Source of the DNA: Thalassobius sp965218685
GTDB taxonomy: Bacteria; Pseudomonadota; Alphaproteobacteria; Rhodobacterales; Rhodobacteraceae
Reading direction: 5' to 3'
DNA: 64,000 nucleotides
Assembly: GCF_965218685.1 (NCBI RefSeq)
Contig: NZ_OZ244657.1
Coordinates: 1,922,001-1,986,000 of the forward strand
In this document: piece after piece, positions 1 through 8,577 of the stretch
Numbering within the stretch: position 1 is the first letter of the stretch
Layout of the letters: each line of letters starts with the position of its first letter
The notes under the pieces: generated by a model
Told to the model about the DNA's origin: nothing
Seen by the model: the letters and a program-made list of their open reading frames with translations, nothing else
Database searches by the model: none
Position numbers and translations under genes: made by a program

Positions 1-23
1 ACGCTGTGTCCAAAGACAGCTAA
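1..23 (+). CDS. possible C-terminal end of an upstream gene (partial)
   Basis: Reading from base 3, the frame gives Ala-Val-Ser-Lys-Asp-Ser and then a TAA stop at 21-23, followed at once by a GC-rich hairpin. That is what the end of a gene entering from the left would look like. Seven codons are far too few to identify it, so the call is tentative. Confidence 0.3.
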
Positions 24-30
24 GCCAACC

Positions 31-58
31 GGCGTGGGCGGCTCGTCCCGCCCACGCC
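31..58 (+). terminator. GC-rich hairpin upstream of dmmD
   Basis: An 11-bp perfect inverted repeat (arms GGCGTGGGCGG and CCGCCCACGCC, 6-nt loop) lies 8 bases after the possible stop codon at 21-23 and 36 bases before dmmD. No T-run follows. It may be a weak terminator, an mRNA 3' stabiliser, or a processing site inside a longer operon. Confidence 0.45.
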
Positions 59-93
59 TCCCAAGACATCCAAAGAAACGCGAAGGAAACGCA

Positions 94-1227
94 ATGACCG
101 CATCATGGAGATTTTCGGCACTGGCCGACCGGCACCGGGCCATGGGCTCGGATCTTGAAGACTGGAGCGGCATGGGCACCGCGTGGTCCTATGACAAGGA
201 CCAGACCGAGGAATACCTGGCCATCCGCACCAAGGCCGGCATCATGGACGTGTCGGGCCTGAAAAAAGTCCACATCATCGGCCCGCATGCCAGCCATGTC
301 ATCGACCGCGCCACCACGCGGAATATCGAAAAACTGAAACCCGGCCGCTCGACCTATGCCTGCATGCTGAATGACGCGGGCAAGTTCGTAGATGACTGCG
401 TGATTTATCGCATGGGGCCGCACAGCTTTATGGTCGTTCATGGCTCGGGCGCGGGGCATGAACAACTGACAATGGCCGCGACCGGGCGCAACGTCACCAT
501 CCTGTTCGACGATGATTTGCACGATATCTCGCTGCAGGGACCGCTGGCCGTGGACTACTTGGAAAAGCACGTTCCGGGCATTCGCGACGTGGTCTATTTC
601 AGCCATATCCAGACAACGCTGTTTGGCAAGCCCGTGATGATCTCGCGCACTGGTTATACCGGCGAGCGTGGATACGAGATTTTCTGCCGCCGTCAGGACG
701 TTGTGGAAATTTGGGATCAGATCGTGGCCGAGGGCGCCGAGATGGGTATCTTGCCCACCCGCTTTACCACGCTGGATCTGCTGCGGGCCGAAAGCTATCT
801 TCTGTTCTTCCCCTATGACAACTCGGAAATGTATCCGTTCGAAGACGAGGCCTGCGGCGATACCCTGTGGGAGCTGGGCCTGGATTTCACCGTCTCGCCC
901 GGCAAAACCGGGTTCCGCGGTGCCGAAGAACATTACCGCCTGAAGGGCAAGGAACGCTTTAAGATTTACGGCGTCAAACTTGAGGGCACCGAACCCGCCG
1001 CCGAGGGCGCGCCGCTGTTGAAAGACGGCGTTCAGGTCGGTGTCGTGACCGTGGGCATGTATTCCCCGCTGAACGAACACAACGTCGGGATCGCCCGGAT
1101 GCCGGTGGATTGCGCGGTCGAAGGCACCGCCCTGACCGTCCAGAATCCGGACGGCGAGATCGCGGCCATCGCCCATCCCATGCCGTTCTACGACGTGGAC
1201 AAGCTGCGCCGTACGGCCAAGGGTTGA
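94..1227 (+). CDS. dmmD: GcvT-family aminomethyltransferase-like protein, DmmD
   Basis: This 377-aa protein has the glycine-cleavage T-protein (GcvT) fold. It shows a folate-site region with Asp-Asp in NDAGKFVDDCVIYR and the family motif RTGYTGERGYE at about residues 185-195. GcvT proteins bind tetrahydrofolate and accept C1 units. In this operon it probably captures formaldehyde released by N-demethylation. The start at 94 is preferred over the in-frame codon at 34 because GAAGGAAA lies just upstream. Linkage to dmmA, dmmB and dmmC matches the dmmDABC operon known from marine Roseobacters. A DMSP demethylase (DmdA) is the main alternative on sequence class alone, but context argues against it. 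Confidence 0.8.
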   Translation: MTASWRFSALADRHRAMGSDLEDWSGMGTAWSYDKDQTEEYLAIRTKAGIMDVSGLKKVHIIGPHASHVIDRATTRNIEKLKPGRSTYACMLNDAGKFVDDCVIYRMGPHSFMVVHGSGAGHEQLTMAATGRNVTILFDDDLHDISLQGPLAVDYLEKHVPGIRDVVYFSHIQTTLFGKPVMISRTGYTGERGYEIFCRRQDVVEIWDQIVAEGAEMGILPTRFTTLDLLRAESYLLFFPYDNSEMYPFEDEACGDTLWELGLDFTVSPGKTGFRGAEEHYRLKGKERFKIYGVKLEGTEPAAEGAPLLKDGVQVGVVTVGMYSPLNEHNVGIARMPVDCAVEGTALTVQNPDGEIAAIAHPMPFYDVDKLRRTAKG

Positions 1228-1249
1228 CCCCTTACCCCTGGCCAAACAC

Positions 1250-1275
1250 GGGCGAGGCAGGTGCTTGCCTCGCCC
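1250..1275 (+). other. intercistronic hairpin between dmmD and dmmA
   Basis: A perfect 10-bp stem (GGGCGAGGCA with TGCCTCGCCC, 6-nt loop) sits in the 92-nt dmmD-dmmA gap. No T-run follows immediately, so it more likely sets mRNA processing or differential stability than full termination. Confidence 0.5.
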
Positions 1276-1319
1276 CACCACCCCCCAAAAAAACCGACAG
1301 GGCAAGACAGGGAAGCGAT

Positions 1320-1922
1320 ATGAAAAGAACCGAATTCTCACCCTCGATCATTAGCCGCCCGGTCTATGCCGAGCTGCAATCCCACGGCGCCACGCCCGCC
1401 ATCATGCTGGCCGAAGGCCCCGGCGCCGAGGCTTTGATTGACCTTGCGGGCCGCGATGCCTCGGTCATGGATAAGGCGCATGTAATCTATGTGCCCGCGG
1501 GCTGCGATCACGGGCCCACGCTGCAGGAATTGCAGCCCAAGTTCTTTCATCAGGCGCCCAGCCTGGCCGCCGCACAGGAACGTCTGACCAAGGCGCTAAG
1601 CGACGCGCAGATGGGCACGCAGCTGTATCTGGCAGGCACCGAAGGTTTGATCGGGCGGGCCAGCGCGCTGGCGACCTCTTTGGGATTCCCAGCAGGGGCC
1701 ATTCAGGCCGAGCATCGCGGATCCATCGCCCGGCCCATGCAATGCGTGCATTGCAAAGGCATCACCGAAAACGTCATCACGGACCCGTTCACCTGCTCTC
1801 ATTGTGGGCTGACGCTGTTCGTGCGCGATCACTTTTCCCGCCGTCTGGGCGTGTTTCAGGGCGTCTGTGTGGATGCCGAAACCCCCGGCGTTGTTCCCGC
1901 AACAGAGGAGATTCAACCATGA
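1320..1922 (+). CDS. dmmA: dimethylamine monooxygenase subunit, DmmA-like (zinc-ribbon protein)
   Basis: A 200-aa protein with a C-terminal four-cysteine ribbon: C142 and C145 in CVHC, then C159 and C162 in CSHC, expected to bind a metal. The N-terminal two thirds has no motif I can assign beyond the DmmA family. In this family it is a subunit of the multi-component enzyme that oxidatively removes a methyl group from dimethylamine. The ATG at 1320 has a GGGAAG ribosome site. The gene overlaps dmmB by four bases (ATGA), which implies translational coupling. Which secondary amine this copy uses cannot be read from the sequence. Confidence 0.8.
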   Translation: MKRTEFSPSIISRPVYAELQSHGATPAIMLAEGPGAEALIDLAGRDASVMDKAHVIYVPAGCDHGPTLQELQPKFFHQAPSLAAAQERLTKALSDAQMGTQLYLAGTEGLIGRASALATSLGFPAGAIQAEHRGSIARPMQCVHCKGITENVITDPFTCSHCGLTLFVRDHFSRRLGVFQGVCVDAETPGVVPATEEIQP

Positions 1923-2866
1923 TCACTCAAATGCTGCGTGTTGCTGCGGTTGACCAGCTGACCCCGCTTGTCACCCGGTTCCGGTTCGAAGACCCCGAGG
2001 GCAAATCTCTGCCGCTGTTTTCTGGCGGCGCGCATGTGGTGGTGGAAATGCCCGATGGCAACACCCTGCGCCGAAACGCCTATTCCCTGATTTCCGACCC
2101 GCTGGACGGGTCGGGCTATGAAATCGCTGTACGGCGCGAAGACGGTGGGCGCGGCGGGTCCAAATTCATGCACACGCAGGTGGCTGCCGGCGACGTGATG
2201 CGCGTGTCGACCCCGTTGAACCTGTTCGCGCTGGACCTGCGAGCGCGCAAACATGTGCTGATCGCAGGAGGCATCGGGATTACGCCCTTTATCGCGCAGC
2301 TGAAACAGATCCTGCGCCTTCAAATCCCGTTCGAGCTGCACTATGCCGCGCGCTCGCGCGCCGAGGCCGCAGGCCTGACGATGCTGCCCGATCTGCCGCA
2401 GATCAACGTACATATCTCGGACGAGGGGAACCGGATGGATCTGGGCGCAATCCTGTCGGGGCAACCCGTTGGCACCCATGTCTATACCTGCGGCCCCGAA
2501 GGCTTGATCGCTGCCGTTGATGAAACCGCCGCGCGGCTGAAGTGGCCGGGGGATATGCTGCACTCCGAGGCTTTCCTGGCTCCACCCCCCGGTCAGCCCT
2601 TTGATGTGACCATCGCCAGCACTGGCCAGACCATCACCGTTGGCCCGCATGAAAGCCTGCTTGAGGCGTTGGAGCGCGCAGAGATCGACATCGATTGGTC
2701 CTGCCGTGGTGGTGCCTGCGGGCGCTGCGAAACCGGGGTGAAATCCTGCCATGGCCGCATCGAACATCACGATCACTGGCTGGAAGACACCGAGAAATCC
2801 GCCCAACAGAAAATCATGCCCTGCGTTTCCCGCTTTGTCGGGCAAGAGCTGATCCTTGACAGATAA
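1919..2866 (+). CDS. dmmB: flavin/[2Fe-2S] reductase component, DmmB-like
   Basis: A 315-aa phthalate-dioxygenase-reductase/VanB-type protein. The N-terminal flavin-binding barrel includes RRNAYSLIS, the middle NAD-binding domain includes GGIGITPF, and a plant-type ferredoxin domain follows with cluster ligands C262, C267, C270 and C302. It should pass electrons from NAD(P)H through flavin and the [2Fe-2S] centre to the haem-type oxygenase subunit encoded next. The start overlaps the dmmA stop, and dmmC begins 9 nt after its stop, so the three subunits are produced together. Confidence 0.85.
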   Translation: MITQMLRVAAVDQLTPLVTRFRFEDPEGKSLPLFSGGAHVVVEMPDGNTLRRNAYSLISDPLDGSGYEIAVRREDGGRGGSKFMHTQVAAGDVMRVSTPLNLFALDLRARKHVLIAGGIGITPFIAQLKQILRLQIPFELHYAARSRAEAAGLTMLPDLPQINVHISDEGNRMDLGAILSGQPVGTHVYTCGPEGLIAAVDETAARLKWPGDMLHSEAFLAPPPGQPFDVTIASTGQTITVGPHESLLEALERAEIDIDWSCRGGACGRCETGVKSCHGRIEHHDHWLEDTEKSAQQKIMPCVSRFVGQELILDR

Positions 2867-2875
2867 GAGGCCCAG

Positions 2876-3928
2876 ATGACCCTGCAATTCAACGACGAAA
2901 CCTTTCGCGACGATTACACTTATCACAACACGCCCGCCGCCGTGGCGCGGTTCCCGTTCCCGTTTGATCGCGATGATTACATGTACTCGGTCAACATGGA
3001 GCCTCATGCCGGCGGCCCCGGCGGTACACCGTTTGACGTGCGCTTTGACGTGGATGAACACTATGTCAGCGAGATGCGAGACCGCGAGATTACCCTGACC
3101 GAGGACCCGCTGCGTTGTCAGACCTTGCCGCATATGGACCTGGCGGGCTGGGACTTGCTGGAACTGATCATGACCTGCAAGGCCGAGGATTATCCCGATC
3201 TGTTCGAGCTGCACAAAGACGGGGATCGCTGGCACTGGATCAACAAGCCGCTGGGCATTGATCAGCGGTTTACCTTTCTGGACCCGACCACGCTGCCCTG
3301 TGGTCCGCTGGAGTATATCACCCGGCAGGCACAAGGCGATTTCGCGGTGCTGGATCAACGCGACGGAAACCTGTGGCTGGACGCGGGGATGGTGACCTCT
3401 CAGGCCGACTGGAGCCTTGATTTCGACATCGGTATGAACTTTTTCGAATGGCACGCGCCGGTGCCCAAGGCGCACGAAATGGGTGTGTTCCAACGTGCGC
3501 TGAAATTCCTGCTGGCGATGCAACAGGGTAAGCCGATGCGACGGCTGAACTGGACGATGACGGTGAACCCGCGCCTGGATACCAGCCCGGAAAACTATCA
3601 CAAATGGGGGCCGGAGAAGCGGACGGTGACGCCCGCAAACGTCGGCCAGAAACAATACCTGCGGGTCGAGTTGCAGACCTTCTGGCGCTTGCCACGCTCG
3701 AACGCGCTGGCGTTTCCGATCCGCTGCTACCTGATCTCGCTTGAGGATCTGGTCAGTGTGCCGAAATGGGCGCGCCGCTTCCACCGGGTGATCCGTGACC
3801 TGCCCGACGAGCTGGCCGAGTATAAGGGCTTTGACGTCAACCGGCCCATGATCATCGACTATCTGTCCGGCTTTGATGACGGGGCTGAGACCTCCAAGGG
3901 TATCTATCCTGATGCGGACGGAAAATAG
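2876..3928 (+). CDS. dmmC: DUF3445 haem-dependent oxidative N-demethylase subunit, DmmC-like
   Basis: The 350-aa product matches the DUF3445 family, the haem-binding subunit of oxidative N-demethylases, in which a PAS-like fold became catalytic. It is the likely oxygen-activating component and would convert a secondary methylamine to a primary amine plus formaldehyde using electrons from the adjacent reductase. Family motifs visible include the Trp-rich stretch LDFDIGMNFFEWHAPVP near the middle and the region around TFWRLPRSNALAFPIR near the end. It closes the operon and ends 18 bases before the convergent reductase gene. Confidence 0.82.
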   Translation: MTLQFNDETFRDDYTYHNTPAAVARFPFPFDRDDYMYSVNMEPHAGGPGGTPFDVRFDVDEHYVSEMRDREITLTEDPLRCQTLPHMDLAGWDLLELIMTCKAEDYPDLFELHKDGDRWHWINKPLGIDQRFTFLDPTTLPCGPLEYITRQAQGDFAVLDQRDGNLWLDAGMVTSQADWSLDFDIGMNFFEWHAPVPKAHEMGVFQRALKFLLAMQQGKPMRRLNWTMTVNPRLDTSPENYHKWGPEKRTVTPANVGQKQYLRVELQTFWRLPRSNALAFPIRCYLISLEDLVSVPKWARRFHRVIRDLPDELAEYKGFDVNRPMIIDYLSGFDDGAETSKGIYPDADGK

Positions 3929-3945
3929 CAGACCAGCGGGTGGCG

Positions 3946-4674
3946 TCAGCCCTTGCGGGCCCAGGCGCCATCGGGCACCTCGTCCAGTGCTGTGCGCCAG
4001 GCATCGGTCGGGGCAACTGGCTTGGCTGCCATGTCCAGTGCGGCCTGGGCAAAACGGTCCATATGCGCGCGTCTGTCCAATTCATCCGAGCGCGGGACAC
4101 CATGGGCAATGTAGGGTTCTTCAACCTCGAAGCCCATATACTCCAGTGTCAGGCGTTGCATTGGCATCAAAAGCGGGCCGATGGGGCCATAGACCCCTTC
4201 GGCCGAGAACCGCTGGGGTGTGCCCCCTGTGGTAACGCTCAGCATGGCGCGTCGGCCCTTAAACAGGCCGGTGTCAAAACGGCGCCCGTCCACATAGGCA
4301 AACCCATAGGCAAGCACCCGGTCGGCCCAGCCCTTCATTAGCGCTGGAGGACCGCCCCACCACATCGGAAATTGCAGGATAATATTGTCGGCCGCGGCCA
4401 CAAGCGCCTGCTGCCGGGCGACGTCATCGGCAAAACTGCCCAGACGGGCGGCGTTTGCTTGTTCGGCCTGGATGTGGAAGCGCGTGGTGCCTTCCATCGG
4501 GGTCATGTCGTGTGGCCCCAAATCGGCGCGGAACCCTTGGGCAGCCAAATCCGAGATTGTCACATCATGCCCCGCATCGCGCAGGGCATCCGCGGCCGCA
4601 TGGGCCATCGCGTGGTTGAACGAGGCCGCATCGGGATGCGCGACCACGATCAAAATGGTACGTTTTTCAGTCAT
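3946..4674 (-). CDS. NAD(P)H-dependent flavoprotein oxidoreductase (quinone reductase/KefF-like)
   Basis: A 242-aa flavodoxin-like fold protein. The start TILIVVAHPDAASFNHAMAH is the FMN-phosphate loop typical of NQO1/KefF/MdaB relatives, and LQFPMWWGGPPALMKGWADR is the conserved WxxPxxLKGWxDR-type segment. Expected to reduce quinones or similar electron acceptors with NAD(P)H, in the cytoplasm. It lies 14 nt downstream of the TRAP large-permease gene on the same strand and probably belongs to that operon. The natural substrate is unknown. Confidence 0.8.
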   Translation of the reverse strand: MTEKRTILIVVAHPDAASFNHAMAHAAADALRDAGHDVTISDLAAQGFRADLGPHDMTPMEGTTRFHIQAEQANAARLGSFADDVARQQALVAAADNIILQFPMWWGGPPALMKGWADRVLAYGFAYVDGRRFDTGLFKGRRAMLSVTTGGTPQRFSAEGVYGPIGPLLMPMQRLTLEYMGFEVEEPYIAHGVPRSDELDRRAHMDRFAQAALDMAAKPVAPTDAWRTALDEVPDGAWARKG

Positions 4675-4688
4675 GTATCCGTCCTGCC

Positions 4689-5960
4689 TTAGAAAACCGA
4701 GCGTGGGATGAACAGTGTCAGCTGCGGGATCAGTGCGATCAGAGCCAGAACGCCCAGGCAGATGGCAACAAGGGGCAGGGCCTCGCGGATCACACGCGTG
4801 ACCGGCTCGCCCGAGATGGCCGAGGCTATGAACAGCAGTATCCCCACCGGTGGCGTCGCCATGCCGATCACCACGTTCAGCACCACGACCGTGCCGAAAT
4901 GCACCGGGTCCATTCCGATCAGCGCCTGCATCTTCAGCAGAATCGGCATGGTCAGGATCAGGATCGAAATCGGCTCGAGGAACATGCCCAGGATCAGCAG
5001 GAAGATATTGAGCAGCAGCAAGATCATCAAAGGTTCGTCCGTGATCGACAGCATCAGATCGGCGATGCGCGTGGGGACTTGCTCCAGCGTGAAGACAAAG
5101 CTGACGATGCTGGCCATCGAGGTGATGAACAGGATCGAGGATGAAACCAAAGCGGTGGCAATCAGCGCCTTCCAGACCCGCTCGGCCGTTAGGTCACGAT
5201 AGATAAAACCGATCAGCAGGGCATAGGCCACGGCCACGGCGGCGGCTTCGGTTGGGGTGAAGATGCCGGCCTTGATGCCGACCAGAATGATCAGCGGCAG
5301 GATCAGCGCGGGCAGGGTGCGCCGCGTGGCGGTCAGCCGTTCACGGGCGTTCATCTTGGGCGTCACCGGGAAACCTTCGCGTTTTGCGCGCCAGGTGCCA
5401 TAGGTCAGCAGGCCGGTGGCAATGGCGATCCCCGGCACGACGCCCGCCAGGAACAGCTGCCCAATCGAGGCACCGGACAGCACGCCATAGATGATCATGG
5501 TGATCGAGGGCGGAATGATCGGCCCCATGACCGAGCTGACGGCGATCAGCGCGGCAGCATAGGCGGGGGGCATCCCCTGCCGCGACATGGTGGGGATCAG
5601 GATAGTGCCAAGCGCCGAAGCCTCGGCGGTGGCGCTGCCCGAAATTCCGGCAAAGAACCCCGACGACAGGATCGAGACCGAAGACATGCCGCCACGGCGG
5701 TGGCCAACCATGGCGCGGGCGAAATTGACGATGCGGTCGGTCACGCCGCCCACGTTCATCAGCGACCCTGCCAGCAAGAACAACGGGATCGTCAGCAGCA
5801 CAAACTGGTCGATCCCCGCGATCATCCGCTGCGGCAGCATCGGTGCCATCATCGCGTTGTCAGACAGGTACAGATAGGCCGTGCCGCCCAAACCCAGCGC
5901 CAACGCGATCGGGATGCCGCTGGCCAGAAGCAGCGCGAATAAGGTGAAAAAGCTTCCCAT
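4689..5960 (-). CDS. TRAP transporter large permease (DctM family)
   Basis: A 423-aa very hydrophobic protein with about 12 membrane spans and the DctM hallmarks: the start GSFFTLFALLLASGIPIALALG and later GFFAGISGSATAEASALGTI. It is the sodium-coupled permease of a tripartite ATP-independent periplasmic transporter for organic acids. The ATG overlaps the last base of the small-permease stop codon (TGATG-type coupling). The neighbouring amidohydrolase, cupin and aldolase genes suggest the substrate is a hydroxy or oxo acid. Confidence 0.92.
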   Translation of the reverse strand: MGSFFTLFALLLASGIPIALALGLGGTAYLYLSDNAMMAPMLPQRMIAGIDQFVLLTIPLFLLAGSLMNVGGVTDRIVNFARAMVGHRRGGMSSVSILSSGFFAGISGSATAEASALGTILIPTMSRQGMPPAYAAALIAVSSVMGPIIPPSITMIIYGVLSGASIGQLFLAGVVPGIAIATGLLTYGTWRAKREGFPVTPKMNARERLTATRRTLPALILPLIILVGIKAGIFTPTEAAAVAVAYALLIGFIYRDLTAERVWKALIATALVSSSILFITSMASIVSFVFTLEQVPTRIADLMLSITDEPLMILLLLNIFLLILGMFLEPISILILTMPILLKMQALIGMDPVHFGTVVVLNVVIGMATPPVGILLFIASAISGEPVTRVIREALPLVAICLGVLALIALIPQLTLFIPRSVF

Positions 5961-6541
5961 CAGGCTTCGGGCCCCTCGTCATTTTGGAACAGGCGGAACG
6001 GGGTTATTTCCCCTTGGCCCAGGAATTGCGGACGGAATCTTATGACAACATCGGCCACCACGTGCACGGCCATTAGCAAAAGGCCCACGGTGACGGCATA
6101 GTAGACATATTTGATGGACATCCCCAGCGGCCGATCAAAAAGCGATTCCCAGATGAAATCCACTGCCGGAATGGTCTGGCGGTCAAAGCGCGAGGCATAG
6201 TCAGCGCCGTGCATCGCCATGACCCACAGAAAAAGCAGGATCGGAACGGCCATCACGGCGCGCAGTACCCATTCGCCGCGGGCGTTCAACATGTCCGGCA
6301 CAAAATCAAGCGAGACAAAATCACCCCGGCTGTAGGCGACACCCAGAACCAGAAAAGTTTGCCAGATCAACAGGTAACGGCACAGCTCTTCTGCCCAGAT
6401 CAGGCTGTCTCCCAGTACATAGCGGGCAAAGACCTGCACCACCATGATGACGGTGATCAGCGCCATGCTCAGCCCCGCTCCGATGCGGATCACGGCCAGA
6501 TAGGCGCGGGCCAGCGGGGTAAGGATCGAGGTTAGAGGCAT
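5960..6541 (-). CDS. TRAP transporter small permease (DctQ family)
   Basis: A 193-aa protein with four membrane spans, including ALITVIMVVQVFARYVLG and WAEELCRYLLIW; the ARYV and EEL..YLLIW pattern is typical of DctQ. I chose the start at 6541 because AGGAG lies five bases before it; a longer reading frame to 6589 has no such site and adds a charged leader. It sits between the solute-binding protein and large-permease genes, the usual TRAP order. Confidence 0.88.
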   Translation of the reverse strand: MPLTSILTPLARAYLAVIRIGAGLSMALITVIMVVQVFARYVLGDSLIWAEELCRYLLIWQTFLVLGVAYSRGDFVSLDFVPDMLNARGEWVLRAVMAVPILLFLWVMAMHGADYASRFDRQTIPAVDFIWESLFDRPLGMSIKYVYYAVTVGLLLMAVHVVADVVIRFRPQFLGQGEITPFRLFQNDEGPEA

Positions 6542-6561
6542 GGGGTCTCCTGTCGTGAAAT

Positions 6562-6585
6562 CCCCCCGCCCGCGCGGGCGAGGGG
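6562..6585 (-). other. hairpin after the TRAP solute-binding-protein gene
   Basis: In the 64-nt gap between the dctP-type stop and the small-permease start there is an interrupted GC stem: CGCCC pairs with GGGCG, extended by four C-G pairs after one mismatch. Such structures after binding-protein genes commonly keep the binding protein more abundant than the membrane subunits. No T-run is present. Confidence 0.5.
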
Positions 6586-6605
6586 ACATGTTGCAAGCGT
6601 CATGC

Positions 6606-7598
6606 TCAGGCCGAGGCTGCTGCGACCAGTTCGGCGATCAGCGGGTCCTTGGCGGCCCATTCGGCGGTCATGCCAGCAACTTTGGAACGCATTGCTTCCA
6701 GATCGTCCAGCTCGATCACGTTGACGCCCTTGGCCGCCAGTTCTTCGCGGCCCGAGGCATCCTGCTCTTTGGCATAGGCCAGCGAGTCGGATACCGACAG
6801 GCGGCCCGCTTCGGTAACAGCGGCTTGTTCTTCGGCGTTCAGGCCGTTCCAGTATGCTTCGGACATGATCGTCGCCATGTGCCATGGATAGTGGCCCGTC
6901 AGCGTAAAGTTCTTGCCGACCTCCCACAGGTTCTCACCCAGCATGGACGAGATGTTGATCTCGACCGCGTCGATCACACCGGTTTCCAGTGCGCCGTAAA
7001 TCTCGCCATAGGGCAGGCCAGCAGGGGCGGTGCCCAGAGTTTCCCAGATCTGCTTATGCAGGGGGACGGGAACGATACGAGTTTTCAGACCGGCCAGATC
7101 AGAAATCGAGTGGACAGGCTTTTTCACCGACAAGAAGTGGCGCTGGCCACCGTCAGCCGTCGCCAGACCGACGATGCCAGCCGGGCGCAGATCGTCCAGG
7201 ATTTTCTGACCGACGGGGCCCAGGGCCAGTTCGGCAAAGTGGTCATAGTCCTTCACCAGGAAGGGCAGTTGCCAGGCGTTCATGGCTTGACGGCCCGTGA
7301 CCAGCGGGAACAGCACGCCGGATACGGCTGACATGTCCAGGCTGCCTGCGATTGTCGCCTCCAGCAGCTGTTTGTCCCCGCCCAGCTGTCGGTTCGGGAA
7401 AATTTGCACGTCAAAAGCACCGGGCATCAGCTTTTCCAGGTTCTCGGCAAAGCTGGTGGCCATCCGGTGGCCGGGGTGCACTTCGTTGGCGGCATGGGCC
7501 ATGCGAATGCGCTTGCTGGCCGCTTGGGCCACATGCGGCATCGCCAGCGTCGCGCCAACGGCGGCAGTGGTTTTCAACAGGGTTCTACGAGTGATCAT
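6606..7598 (-). CDS. TRAP transporter solute-binding protein (DctP family)
   Basis: A 330-aa periplasmic protein. The N-terminus MITRRTLLKTTAAVGATL has the Arg-Arg-x-Leu-Leu-Lys pattern of a Tat signal peptide, ending near HVAQA. Family segments are RMAHAANEVHPGHRMATSFAENLEK and VVEINISSMLGENLWEVGKNFTLTGHY-like elements near the centre. The start at 7598 is preferred over an upstream codon at 7631 because GGGAGGAG precedes it. It delivers substrate to the two TRAP permease subunits encoded downstream. The ligand is not identifiable from sequence alone. Confidence 0.88.
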   Translation of the reverse strand: MITRRTLLKTTAAVGATLAMPHVAQAASKRIRMAHAANEVHPGHRMATSFAENLEKLMPGAFDVQIFPNRQLGGDKQLLEATIAGSLDMSAVSGVLFPLVTGRQAMNAWQLPFLVKDYDHFAELALGPVGQKILDDLRPAGIVGLATADGGQRHFLSVKKPVHSISDLAGLKTRIVPVPLHKQIWETLGTAPAGLPYGEIYGALETGVIDAVEINISSMLGENLWEVGKNFTLTGHYPWHMATIMSEAYWNGLNAEEQAAVTEAGRLSVSDSLAYAKEQDASGREELAAKGVNVIELDDLEAMRSKVAGMTAEWAAKDPLIAELVAAASA

Positions 7599-7662
7599 TC
7601 GAGTCTCCTCCCTTGAGATCTCTGGTGGCATGCAGTGTCCCGGACCTGAGCCCGGGCACAGT

Positions 7663-8574
7663 TTAGTCCAGGTTCAGCATTTTTGCTGCATTGGTTGAAA
7701 TAAGTGTGCGGATGTCATCTTTGCTGACTTGCAGGTCCAGCAGCATCGACACGATTTGGCGGTAGCCCTCGATCGGGCGGGGCGAGCCGCGAAGGCCCAG
7801 ATCCGAGGACAGGATGGTGTTGTCCACGCCTGCGACGTCGATGACATGTTGCAGGTCGTTTTCATCGAAACACTTGGCTCCGCCTTCGATGAACATGCAG
7901 ATCGAGTGTTCCATCACCGCGCCCAGTTCGACCATCGCGCGGATGTCGTCATCGGTGGCGTTGACCACATAGGTCGGGTGGTTGACCAGCATCTTGGTGA
8001 CACCGCGTGCGCGGGCCTCTTCGAAGACCTTGATCAGCTCGTGGGCGGGCAGGTGACCCCCCGCAAGGATCATGTCGGCGCCCGCGATGATATCCAGGCA
8101 TTTTTTCAGATCGTCCAGAACCTCGCCATTGGCGTCCAGGCCGGTCAGGCCGATCGGGTCCATCATCTTCATCGCGGTCTTGGGGAAGGTCGCCGCCGCG
8201 CCCGAGGCCTGGTCCAGATGGTTTTGCGCCGACAGAGTGGGCAGCCAAACGATTTTCCCGCCAATGGCCGCGGCGTGTTCTACCGCATAAGGGTTGATGC
8301 CGCCGCTGGCGTTGTTCAGGGCGATCCCGGAATACAGGTTGACGCCCGTATCCGGCACCAGTTTTTCAAGCATCACGCAATGGGCGACGCCCAGATAGAA
8401 ATGGTCCTTGTAAAGCACCGCGCGGAATCCGGCCTCGGCAGCGTCCAGCAGGGCTTCGTGGTGATCCAGAATGCGCGGCATGGCTGCGGGGCCGGAATGG
8501 CAATGCAGGTCAATCGCGCCTTTCAGCAGTTCGGCCACTTCGGCGGCGCGGCTGTTATCGGTCATATCGTTCAT
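7663..8574 (-). CDS. DUF6282 amidohydrolase-like protein
   Basis: A 303-aa metal-dependent hydrolase relative. The motif IDLHCHSGPAAMPR near residue 21 gives the His-x-His pair of the amidohydrolase TIM barrel. Further metal-site candidates are the His in LAGGHLPAHE and the Asp in LSSDLGLRGS near the end. Family members are annotated as DUF6282 or PHP/amidohydrolase-like with no settled reaction. Four bases separate it from the cupin-like gene and about 60 from dctP, so it is co-transcribed with a TRAP importer and probably acts on the imported compound. Confidence 0.75.
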   Translation of the reverse strand: MNDMTDNSRAAEVAELLKGAIDLHCHSGPAAMPRILDHHEALLDAAEAGFRAVLYKDHFYLGVAHCVMLEKLVPDTGVNLYSGIALNNASGGINPYAVEHAAAIGGKIVWLPTLSAQNHLDQASGAAATFPKTAMKMMDPIGLTGLDANGEVLDDLKKCLDIIAGADMILAGGHLPAHELIKVFEEARARGVTKMLVNHPTYVVNATDDDIRAMVELGAVMEHSICMFIEGGAKCFDENDLQHVIDVAGVDNTILSSDLGLRGSPRPIEGYRQIVSMLLDLQVSKDDIRTLISTNAAKMLNLD

Positions 8575-8577
8575 GGG

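Noticed and set aside
94..1227. Calling the GcvT-like gene a DMSP demethylase (dmdA)
   Set aside because: It shares the fold, but the immediate dmmA, dmmB and dmmC neighbours favour DmmD.
1913..3784. Long open frame on the minus strand opposite dmmB and dmmC
   Set aside because: It has no family motif, is His/Gln/Arg-rich and mirrors the codon bias of the GC-rich plus-strand genes.
7632..7662. Hairpin between the amidohydrolase and dctP genes
   Set aside because: The arms pair only with a bulge and there is no T-run; too weak to annotate.
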